Below, piece by piece: positions 10,605-20,216 of a stretch of 64,000 bases of DNA. Location: positions 3,706,001 through 3,770,000 of the forward strand of contig OW051494.1 in the NCBI GenBank assembly GCA_932521035.1. Reading direction: 5' to 3'. The stretch is from Oscheius dolichura (Eukaryota; Nematoda; Chromadorea; Rhabditida; Rhabditidae). Position numbers and translations under genes: made by a program. Each line of letters begins with the position of its first letter. Positions within the stretch are counted from its first letter, which is position 1. Under the pieces are notes generated by a model that was not told where the DNA came from, made no database searches, and saw only the letters and a list, made by a program, of their open reading frames with translations.

Positions 10605-12373
10605 TTAAAGTGACGAAGCACACAATTGCACTTGCTGCCGACCCGCATCTTCTCGCCGTCGTATCCTAGCCCGTCTCAAGGAAACGAAGTTGATGAGCTC
10701 TGGAAGACGAGGATAAGGGAGGAGGACGAGTGGGAGGATTGGGCAGAAAGGAAGGAAGCACTCACAACTCACAATAGAGATCTGTTTATGGTGACCCGAA
10801 GTGAAACAGAACGGCTGGAAGACGGCCGTCCACGGCACGGAGAACTCATGCGTCACCCGGCCAGGGACGATGTTCTCCTCGAGCCAGTCGACCACCCTCA
10901 ACAGCCACAGCTGGTACAGGATGGACTTCCTCCTCTCCAGACACTCGTCCAGCTCGCAATAGGCATGGTATATCCTGGAACAGAACAGGTCATCCAATAA
11001 GAGGAAAGGGCACCTGAAGACAAAGTTAGTCAGCCAGTAGGCGATGAGGATGTCGATGGTATAATGAGTCCGCGAGATGATCATACAGAGGAGGCCAAAG
11101 GCCATCGACAAGTAGGGGATCCACTGGAGGGCCTTGTACTTCTTCGGCAGGTAGTAGGCCACAAACAGGGAACAGGATACCTAGAAGGGCTGGGCATTTA
11201 GGCGGTCGGCAGGGGGGACTGACCATGACGAGGGTGTGCCCGGAGAAGAGCAGATCTCCACAGAGCATTTCGAGCTTCTCCTGAAAGAGGTGTCCAGTTG
11301 TGTGTCTCTTGCCAGTGATGTTGTCTAAGTCGTCCCCTGATCCTGGCAAATAAGCATCCGACACCAGCCCGGCCCTTCCCGTTTTCCATGCGTTGCGTGA
11401 CTGTGGCCGACGATAATCGCCTTAGCCCGAGGTACGAGGGACTTACTTGAAAACCGAGACGAATTGTCTGCTCGGCCAGGCGGCTGAAAAACAGAGACAG
11501 CGAGCTGGAATTGGCCCGATCTCGACACCTCATCGTGTTATTTTCGTAGCCTGGAAGAGGACTTATTCAAAAAAAGAGGGGGAGGACAGACCTGGGGGCA
11601 GCTGAGTGGCCAGGAGGGTGCAGCTACGCATGGCATAGAGGGTGCCGCAGATGAAGAGTACCCGCCGGGCGATGATCACCCGGGCCCGGTGGAAAACGAG
11701 CAGCAGGACGAGGCAGAGGAGGCATGAGGTGACCATCCAATCGCCGGCACGCGAGGCCCATTCCTGCTCCGGGAGGATTTTGAACAAAATATCCGGCAAC
11801 GGCTCTCTGAATAGGGATTTATTGGAAGTCTTTTTCCCAGTATGAATATGATTCGGTGGAATTCGGGGTGGGGCCAATTATATTAGACCCCGAGGCTCAT
11901 AACCCGCCGGCGGCTGTTCCCCAAAACAAAGAACACCGGAAGGAAAAACAGAAGAACAGACAAACGGGTTCTGTGACATTGATTTAAACGGGGAAGACCC
12001 ACTTATCCTGGGGTCGAATCAGACGGATTCTCTCTGTTGTTTGACAGGGGCCCTTTCAGAAAGGGCAAGCATTACAAAAGGAAGAGGATGGCAGGGGGAG
12101 AGAGAGCACCAAAACAAGATTAAAACTCCCAGAGGGGTCGCCAGTAGCGACCTTTGACCCCGTCTGCCCCAGTTGTTGGTTTTTGAACATTTCGCCTCTC
12201 TCTCGTTCTCTCCCTGCCCCCAAGGAGATTCTCCAGCTGACCCAATCGATTCAAGTCACTCACCTTGGAACAAAGTCGTGTGTATAGGCGAGAACGGCCC
12301 AGTTGGACAGCCCCGCGAGGGCCAGGTAGACCAGGAGAAAGGCCCATTTCAACGGCTCCAGAGGAACGTTCAT
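10605..12373 (-). CDS. Sphingomyelin synthase family (SMS)
   Basis: Golgi or plasma-membrane enzyme that transfers phosphocholine (or phosphoethanolamine) from phospholipid to ceramide. Exons in order: MNVPLEPLKWAFLLVYLALA (TM1); EPLPDILFKILPEQEWASRA with VFHRARVIIARRVLFICGTL and MRSCTLLATQLPPG; LFFSRLAEQTIRLGF; EKLEMLCGDLLFSGHTLVM; YYLPKKYKALQWIPYLSMAF with ISRTHYTIDILIAYWLTNFV; and a C-terminal exon beginning IYHAYCELDECLERRKS. The catalytic triad of the LPP/SMS superfamily is intact: His in SGHT, and His plus Asp in THYTID. A 39-nt intron separates NFVFR from IYHAY. The ATG at 12373 lies 53 nt after an AG acceptor (TTTGTTTACAG), so a 5' UTR intron or trans-splice site is likely. No SAM domain is visible. 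The stop at 10605 assumes no further intron in the last exon. Confidence 0.93.
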
Positions 12374-14756
12374 CCGGCTGGAGGATGCACTTCCAGCCGC
12401 CACCAGGCAAGGATCCGCCCCCCACCCGGGCGCGACGGCCTGTAAACAAAACTTGGTCACTCCGTGTTAGACATCAGCCCGGCTACTCTATTTTGACCCC
12501 AGGCATTCTTATCATTCTTTTTAGATTTAAAAAAGGGACAGATTTCGTCGAGAGCCAGGTGAGACAGTAGGCGGGAGGAGGAGGAGGATTCCTGGCTGAT
12601 CATCTCTTTGAAAAGGAGAATGGACAGGAGCATCTCTAAGAATTTCCCAGAAAGGCACAGTGCCTCCTGCCCCCCTCCCGCTGGAGATACTGTCGACACA
12701 AAACAGACTCTGACTTTATCAAGGAAGTGCGGGGCTGCCATATTCCGGGATATTTCAATTTTGTCGGAACACAAAGCCGGGTGACACATGTCCCCGGGAA
12801 CAGCATTGATCCCCCGCTGTCTGTCCTTTGTTCCCTGTCTTCGTATCTGTTCTTTTTTCGTGTAAAGAAGACTAAGTCTAGATAGGGAGAGTTGTGAAAT
12901 GTGGAGGGGAGGAGGAGGGAAATTGGCCAAGCAGTGCCCCTCTGTTTAGGGGGGAGGCCAGAGGCAGTGATGGCCAAAACCCACATCTGCCACGTCGGAC
13001 TCAATGTTTCCGGCCAAGTGGTCGGCAGCCCAAAATAGGAGACTAGAGTAGGGGCGGCGGCGGTGGTGGTCGTCTAGGTGCATTTCCAGGGGGAAGGACC
13101 GATGGTCGGGGAGGGCCAAGTGACGTCAGCCACACACTTTTTTGGGGAAACTCTCTATCGATCTTTGGATTATAGAGGAGGAGGACAAAAAAGAGACAAA
13201 ACGACATGGGGATGGGATGTTGCTATTTGAACAGAACACTGAGTCAGGAAGGGAATCACCGGGCGGAGCGGACGATGAAGAAAGGCAAATAGCAACAACC
13301 GACGTCTATATTCATTTCCAGTTAGGGGAATACCCTCTACATTAGGGGCAGACTACTGTAGACCGGGAGACTTTTTTGACCAGCGCCTTTTGAGCGGCAG
13401 CTGGCCGAATAGATTAGCTCTGGGTCTAACTATCCCTGGAAGGGGCAGAGGTCGTTGATCCCCGGCCAAGTAGAGCGACTGTTCCCAAAAACATCTGAGT
13501 TAATCCGACACGGGACCCATTCCTATGGTAGCCCGCTGACAGCGTTGCCGGGTGACCCCCCACATGTTATCCTTCCCGAAATGAGACCAGGAAGACAAAG
13601 GGGCAGACTCTAGAGAACGGGGGACGGGGAATGGCGGCCCACCTCAGCAACTCCCACGAGGGAGTAGTCCTTCCTGTTGGGTTGAATGGTCGTGGCGGTG
13701 TCACCTGCAAGGCTCAGGCTAGAGAAACGAACTGACGAGCTTATCACACACACAAGCCGACCTCAGCAAGAAAATGACGCGGTTTTTATGACTCTGTGAC
13801 TTTTTTAAGGGGGTGAATAGAGAAGAGAGCACGACGATCGGGGGGATCAATGGGTGGAGGAAGCATGGTCCCAGTGTGTTTTGGAGAACTGTGGTCGAGA
13901 CAATTAAAACGGGCAGGGACATTAGGACCATTTTGGAGGACAATTTACAAATAGAAATAATCACGGGGGGACGAGAGAGAAAGAGAACAGGAAAGTACAT
14001 GGGTGAAGAGGATAAACACAGAAAGAGACGGGATGAAAACAGCGGTAACGGAGATCCGGCGCCGACGGACGAACAATACCTGGCAGGCGGCTAGTCGAAT
14101 GCTGAGCAGTTCTCCCACCAAATTCCGGGAAGAGTAAAGTTTTAAAAGTTTGGAAGAGGAGGAGACAGCTAGAGGAATTCAAAAAGCGCGGGAAGGTCGC
14201 CTCGCCGGGTATCAGTCTCCTCTCTCTCTCAAAATATATGGCTAACCTGACATTTGAAGGGGAGACATAGTGGCGAGTGACCGCGAGACTTTTCTTTTCG
14301 AAACGGGTATCCCCCGCCGTGAGTCAACCCAGGTAAACTAGGGAAGGAAATGACGCGGCTGAGTCAGAGACAGACAAGTTCGTCTTGCCTCATCTTGCGC
14401 GGCAATTGATCGAACGGAGCCGTGCTGTAATGTGTGTGTGGACACTCTCTTCTCTTCTCTTTACAATGTACGGGTCAGAAGACGCAGAAGAGAAAACAAA
14501 GGAGACGGGAGAAGGAGAAGCCGGAGCTCTTCTCTCCCCCGGCAGCCACCTGTTCGTCGCGGGTCAGAGAGCAGAGAAATATACGGACCAGATGTGTCTT
14601 ATGGGGGTGTTGAAATGTCTCTTTCTCTCTTTTGAACAGGGCGTGTTTGTGTCGAAGAATAGAAAGAGGAGGGCGACCGAACAATTCATATTATGCCTAG
14701 AAAGAACAGATCGAAGTGATTGCACCGGGAGGAGGAGGACGAGGAGGAGGACTGGG
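12374..14756. other. 2.4-kb non-coding stretch, purine-skewed
   Basis: No exon with recognisable protein similarity is seen on either strand. From about 13.1 kb to 14.75 kb the + strand is markedly rich in G and A (GAGGAGGA, GGGGGAG, AGAGAGAA runs). Open frames here read as low-complexity Glu/Arg or Phe/Ser peptides. It may hold 5' regulatory sequence or a long first intron of the sphingomyelin synthase, but I cannot show that. Confidence 0.4.
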
Positions 14757-15165
14757 CTAGATGCGACAGGTCCTCTTGAGGCAGAGGAAGGCAGACAACA
14801 AGTTGAGCAGGACTGAAACCGGACGGGGTGAGTCACATAACCGGGCAACTGACTCTCGAGACCGGCTATGACCACCTGCACCGAATTGACCGCCACGCCG
14901 ACCTTCAACTCCCAGAGACACTTCTTGAAGTCGTACTTGTCCATGTGGGAGAAGATGTACGAGATTCTAAAACGGGAGGATATGTATAAAGGCAGGGGAG
15001 CATGGCTCACCTGCTAGCGTCGTGGGTTCCGAGGAGACAGAAGGCCTTGCTCCTGTCCACTCCGGGGTGATCGTAGGTGCCTACCAGGTGCCAGTTCCTG
15101 GAGGCCAGGCCAAAGCTGAGCAGACACATCATGATGGCGATAAACGACAGCACCAAGTGGGCCAT
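14757..15165 (-). CDS. Small membrane protein, two predicted TM helices
   Basis: Three exons join into about 105 residues. Exon 1: MAHLVLSFIAIMMCLLSFGL then ASRNWHLVGTYDHPGVDRSK and AFCLLGTHDAS. Exon 2: ISYIFSHMDKYDFKKCLWEL then KVGVAVNSVQVVIA. A 43-bp GT-AG intron leads to VLLNLLSAFLCLKRTCRI and a stop. This places one TM helix near the N-terminus and one at the C-terminus around a loop with three Cys. The layout resembles part of a tetraspan (claudin/MARVEL-like) protein, but only two helices are seen and I do not recognise the family. The frame remains open upstream of the Met to an AG acceptor (CACTTTTAG), so an upstream exon is possible. It lies head-to-head with the UGT gene, about 140 bp apart. 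Confidence 0.6.
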
Positions 15166-15302
15166 GTAGAGCTTGATGCTTCCAATTTTGGCGGCGGCAC
15201 ATCCTACCTAAAAGTGACGAGTTTCGCTTTCTGGTCCCATTCGAAACTGATAAGATGCGTGCCCTTTTTAGTCTGCCCCTGCCGACCAGTCCTTTTTCCG
15301 AG

Positions 15303-17185
15303 ATGATGCTCTGGCCTTCCCTGTTCCTCCTCCTCCTGCCCCTCGTCCATCCCTACAAAATCCTCGTCTTCTCGCCGACCATCAGCCGTTCCCACATGAT
15401 CAGCAACGGACGGATAGCCGACGAGCTGGCCACTGCCGGACACGACGTCGTCCTCTTCGAACCAGATTTCCTTGATATTTTCGAAAAAGTCCAAGCAGCC
15501 AAGGTGGCCAGGCGATGGCCGGTCAAAGGATTCTCTGACGCCCTTCACAAGGTCCTCTCTGGTAGGATCCTCTTCCTCTCCAGATGGCTAATGAATTGTT
15601 CCAGGCTTTTCATCGGATGTCTTCGAAGAGACGTCAATTCTGGACGAAATCCGGGGAGAGAACGCTTACCACGGGGCCTATAACTCCATGTGCAAGCGTG
15701 GGTTCTATCTCGGAACTTGGGAGACTCTTCCCTTTCAGAAATTATCGAAAACGACGAGCTGATGAAGCAGCTACGCGATGAAAACTTCGACGCCTACTTC
15801 GGTGAGCAGATCAACCTGTGCGGCAACGGGCTGGCCCATGCCCTGGGGATCAAGGTCCACTTCTGGATATCCAGGTGACTTGACCCTCCTCTTCCTTTCG
15901 AAGTCCTCCTCCAGCTGTCCCGTGTTCGAGTCGATGGCCGCCGTGACGGGAATGCCGAATCCCTTCTCCTATGTACCGTCCGGGGGGATGACCTACTACG
16001 CCAACCCGTCCTACTGGCTCCGGGCACAGAATCTCTTCTATGGGACTGTCGGGATGGTGGTCACGGCCTACGGCCACTGGAGCACCACTCAACTCTACAG
16101 GGACAAGTTTGGGTGAGTCTCCGGTTTTGGGTTGTTGACTTAGCCTGGCCATTTTAGAGCAGATTTCCCGAATGTTGGAACGATAGCGGGCAATTCGGAT
16201 ATTATTTTCATTTCATCGGATGAATTCATCGATATTTCGAGACCCGAGATGCCGAATATGGTACATATCGGGGGACTGGGATTGGAGAGGGGGAAGAAGA
16301 CGCAACTGGACGTGGTAAGGACCTCTTCCGCCTTTTTGACATTGACAAGAGGATTCAGACCTTTGAAAAGGAGGTGCAGTTGGGAAAGAAGGGGGCCATC
16401 TACTTCTCCCTTGGAACTATTGTCAACACGACGCTGCTGCCCCCGTCGGTCATGGAGAACCTCGCCGTCGTGGCCAAGGCCTTCTCCGACTACCACTTCA
16501 TAGCCAGGGTCGACAGCCACGACGGCCATGCCAGACGGGTGGCCGAGGATGTTCCCAATCTCAATGTCTTCGATTGGGTACCCCAGCCGGCTCTCCTCAC
16601 CCATCCCCGGGTCAAGTTGTTCATCACCCACTCCGGCTACAATGGGATCATGGAGGCCGCCCTGTCCGGTGTGCCCCTCCTCACCCTGCCCTTCATGTTC
16701 GACCAGTCCAAGTGAGCCTTCCCCCTTTTTTGAATAAGCTATTCTTCCGTAGGAATAGCCAGGCCGTGACCCAGAATGGCTGGGGCCTGTCTCTAGACAA
16801 ACGCTGCCTTCGAGACCGGCCAGATAAACTCATCCAGGCCATCCGGGCACTCCTCTCTGACGACAAGTGAGAATGCCTCTTGATTTCCAAAAATAGTTGA
16901 ATTAGGTACAAAAAGGCGGCCGAGAGGATACAACGGCTCATTCGGACGAAGCCGTTCAAAGCCACGGAGAGATTGCTGAAGACGACAGAATTCGTCCTGG
17001 CCAACGGGGGAGTGAAGGAGTTGCTCTCCGAGGGGCGACGGCATTCCTTCGTCCATTACTACAACCTCGACGTCATTGTCCCCTTCCTCCTCCTTGTGTC
17101 CCTCTGTCTTTATGTCCTTTTCCGAGTGACAAGACGCGTCTTCCGTTCTGCCCCAGTTAGCAGGTCCAAAGTCAAGACTAACTAG
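15303..17185 (+). CDS. UDP-glycosyltransferase (UGT), ER membrane
   Basis: GT1-family enzyme that conjugates sugars from UDP-sugar to lipophilic compounds in the ER lumen. A signal peptide (MMLWPSLFLLLLPLVHPY) precedes KILVFSPTISRSHMISNGRI and the N-terminal acceptor domain. The donor-binding domain has AIYFSLGTIVNTTLLPP and the UGT signature NVFDWVPQPALLTHPRVKLF, then ITHSGYNGIMEAALSGVPLL and PFMFDQSK. The signature His is kept; the usual HGG reads HSG. The C-terminus has the single TM helix (LDVIVPFLLLVSLCLYVLF) and a basic cytosolic tail ending SRSKVKTN, as expected for a type-I ER protein. At least eight short exons are present. The start was chosen at the first of two adjacent Met codons. 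Probable detoxification or metabolite-conjugation role; the substrate cannot be inferred. Confidence 0.95.
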
Positions 17186-17480
17186 AGCAAATGGCTCCTG
17201 TTGATTCTCGGAAGACGAGTATCTGTGGTCTCCCTTATCAGCAAAACCAAAGAAAATGAAGCTGTTATCTATTGTCACCTCTCTCTCTTTCTCTCTCTTC
17301 AATTAATGTGCTGGGAAAGGGGCATTCCGGCATCCCTGTCCCCTCATAGCCACGGGGGATCTCATAATAGGATTATAGCGGCGTCTCCTTCCTGTGACCT
17401 ACCAAAGTTCGCCTTTCCATTCGATGCCTAGTTAAGGAGAAGCCAAACAATTGGGGTTAGTCACCGGGAGATGGCTCAAA

Positions 17481-18015
17481 TCACGAGGAATCCAGTGGGA
17501 AGGGAGAAGAGGACGAGGCCATACCCGGGCCCGTTATCAAAGAGATTCGATCGCCTGCTCCAGTAAAAAGAAAAACTGAATAATCCTGACTCACCAGCGA
17601 GTTAATGATGTAGATGGCACTAGTCCAGACGGCCGAGTAGTAGGGGCAGTAGTCCGGGGTGTCGCGGTAGCACCAGAGGCCGCCGGCGAAGATGACTACG
17701 GAGAGCATCAACTCGACGAGAGCCAGACGGAACATGCCCCGATTCTCGCGTCGAGGGAACCTATCCCACCACCTGAAGGGACCGATGAGCGACAGCTCAG
17801 ATGAGGACTCACATCGGATTGTAGGCCGGCTGTGGCTCATGGTAGGAGGGAGGAGGAGGGGGCGCCGAGGCTGGCGGCCTCCTTCCGACAAGGCCCGTGG
17901 CGTAGGGCGAGGTGGGTGAGGTGGACGAGCTGGCCCCCTGGTTGATGGTGATCTCCATCTTCGGATGGGCCGGCACGTACTGGTAGTTGCCGTGGTAGTG
18001 GTAGTCCTTACCCAT
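17481..18015 (-). CDS. PY-motif membrane protein, two TM segments
   Basis: Exon 1 gives a hydrophilic, Tyr/Pro-rich cytosolic N-terminus (MGKDYHYHGNYQYVPAHPK) with a PY-type motif (PPPPPSYHEPQPAYNP) of the kind bound by WW-domain ubiquitin ligases. Exon 2, joined by a GTGAGT...TTCAG intron, gives MWWDRFPRRENRGMFRLAL, then two hydrophobic stretches: ALVELMLSVVIFAGGLW and, after a short Cys-containing loop (CYRDTPDYCPYY), SAVWTSAIYIINSL. The last exon (SLITGPGMASSSS) is hydrophilic and its splice acceptor is ambiguous. I do not recognise the family; a MARVEL- or LITAF-like small membrane protein is possible. It is convergent with the UGT gene. Confidence 0.55.
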
Positions 18016-19336
18016 GCTAAACGTCTTTTCGTGTCGGGAGCCGAGAGAGTAAGATTAATTAGAGGAGAGGATGAAATATTCAGGACTAATTCATCCTCCC
18101 GGGGAGATTGAGAGCTGCTTCTGTCAATAGGGGGCACTGTCCAAACATTTCGCAACAGCTGACGACCAAATCAATTACTGTGTGGAATTTAAGAGAAGTA
18201 GACAAAAAGGGGGAGAATCGATGGAGAGGCGAGAAGCATCTGATAACGGGGGGAGATGGGGTGCTGAATGCCGGCGAGGGAGGACATGTCAGGGGCAGGA
18301 GTAGCTGAATCGACACCCCTCCTCCTCCTAGACAGATGGCAGGAAAGGGGAACGACCATTTTACAAAAAGGGTCACTCGGGCCGCAAAAATGATAGACGA
18401 GACCGGTGGGGCAAGTCATATCAAGCTGGCGGCGTCAATTAGAGACAGGGAGAGAGAGGAATTATTGAACCAACTCACATGGTGCCACCTGATGAAATCA
18501 TTGGGGATTATTGGCACCTCTCGGTCTATTGAGAATAAGGGGAGGAGATCAGATAGGGGATATTGCAATGGCTGGGAGGAGGAGGGCGAAGAGAGGAAGG
18601 AAGGGGAGGAGAGGAGAGGGAGAAGGATGGAGAGGAGGACGAGCAGCTAAATCATCCAAACATCCCCGTGTTTATATTTTTTTGTAATTTCTGCGTGTCT
18701 CATTCAAAGTGTTCAAATGACTGGAAAACGGAGAAATGAAGAAAAAGGAGGGACGTGTGCGAGAGGTTATAGGGAACAATATAATATGGGAGAACGAGTT
18801 TTCCTCGTCCTTTTTCATGGAAACTCCGCTAGTTTCAGCAGCTAATACCACAATATTTTGGCCGGGTTGAAATGGTTGCAACTGTGTCAACATGTCCTCC
18901 CAGAGAAGGGCAGGGGAAAGCGAGTGAAACCCTATCCTCCCCATCGATTCCGGGCGAGACACGTACCGTTTATCGAGGAGGTTGAAGAGCTAAAAAAGAG
19001 ATTACCGGGCAGGGAAGAGTTCACCATGTCGCGGGCTGTTCGGCAGAGGGTGGCACTGTTTGCTCAGGGGAGGAGGAGGCGCGGGAAACAAAACGCGACG
19101 TCGCGAACTCTCTACGAGCACAACTCGTTTAGAAAAAGCCAGGGAGCAGCTCTGGAAAAGGGCGGAGGGGTCTACGATTTCAGCCAATTTGGTGGCCGTC
19201 GATTCGTTGATTGCCGAGAGACTCACGCCATTCTGCCGGGGTTATCCCGATCTCTAAGAGAGCCCAAGAGAATTCGTTTATTTACAGAGGAATGTTAAGT
19301 GAAAGAAAACGACGAAGGCGAGCGACCGGGGACAGC
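18016..19336. other. Non-coding or unassigned GC/purine-rich stretch
   Basis: No recognisable exon is seen. The + strand is purine-rich between 18.1 and 18.65 kb (GGGAGGAGG runs). The open frame at 18858-19298 (+) and its antisense counterpart are basic, low-complexity and show no family match. Confidence 0.4.
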
Positions 19337-19590
19337 CTATTGCTGGCCACCCAACTTGGGCTGGGACTCGAGCCACGGCTTCACCTGGGTGCCTCCTTCG
19401 AGCACCGAGCGGTTATCCACGTTGGCCACTCCGACTGGCCCTCCGATTGAGGCTAAAACAATCATTTATCATGTTCAGAGGAAGACTCACGTGGAACTGG
19501 ACGGAACCCGCCGACGAGAGGCTCCGAGGACGGGGCCGGGGCGGCGGTAGCAAGAGCGACTAGGGCGAGGAGGACAAGGAAGAACTTCAT
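19337..19590 (-). CDS. Small secreted peptide precursor, EGG..VKPWL family member 2
   Basis: Two exons separated by a 38-bp intron (19453-19490) encode about 71 residues. The N-terminus MKFFLVLLALVALATAAPAP is a textbook signal peptide, cut after ATA or APA. The mature peptide contains EPLVGGFRPVPPSIGGPVG, then ANVDNRSVLEGGTQVKPWLE and SQPKLGGQQ. The C-terminal block EGG-x2-VKPWL-x3-P-x-L-GG is shared with the secreted protein at 7349-7603, and both have VD-x(1-2)-R upstream of it. There are no cysteines. The ATG follows a TTTTTTCCAG acceptor by one base, which suggests a trans-spliced leader. Function is unknown; the strong signal peptide and conserved tail suggest an extracellular signalling or structural role. 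Confidence 0.75.
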
Positions 19591-20216
19591 TCTGGAAAAA
19601 AAGAAAGAATTAGAAGGGGGAAGGAGAGGAGGAAAGAGTGAGGAGCAGTAGATCAGAAACTCGTTTTATAAGGGTGAAACATGAGGAGAGACTGTAATGA
19701 ATAAATATTTTGGACGGGAAATGGTCGATGGTCCAGCGACACCCGTGGCAATCACCGATTTATAAGCAGACTCTATGTTGACTCGCAACCGAGGAAATAA
19801 ACACACATCACGACAAGGCGAATACGTAGAAAAGCGGGAGAAACCAGGAAAAGATTATATCCAGTCAGAGTGAAGGAGTGATGTGATCCGATGATTTTGA
19901 GGGAATGACAAGAGGACAGGTGCGTGTGGTCTTAGACTGAACAGCTAGTGGATTTAAGTGAATCACGCTGAGAAGATAAACAAAGAAGAGGGCAGCTGTC
20001 TTTATACGGTTTCTGACAGACAAAGGTCAGTTTACAGCGAGCGTGACTCACGGGTTGGCGAATACAACCTCACCGTGTTTCAAACAAACAAATTGTCTAC
20101 GGCTTATAATAACATTTATTTGACAAATAAAAATTATGTTTTACACAAGAAAAAATCCCACTAGGGGTATTAAAAAACACATACATTTCAGATAAATAAA
20201 TCATATAATAAATATA
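19591..20216. other. Intergenic, AT-rich, nothing recognised
   Basis: Upstream of the secreted peptide gene and downstream of the coiled-coil gene. TTTATAAGGG near 19665 (TTATAAA on the minus strand) could be a core promoter element for the peptide gene, but this rests on composition only. Confidence 0.35.

Noticed and set aside
10984-11022. Reading through the 39-nt segment between NFVFR and IYHAY in sphingomyelin synthase
   Set aside because: The segment is a multiple of three and stays open, but has GTGCCC...TTCCAG borders and its removal restores the family alignment, so it was treated as an intron.
13813-14094. 93-codon + frame in the purine-rich gap
   Set aside because: Charged low-complexity peptide in a compositionally skewed region; no homology or splice evidence.
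18858-19298. 146-codon + frame, basic
   Set aside because: No recognisable domain, no splice-supported extension and overlapped by an equally plausible antisense frame; composition explains it.
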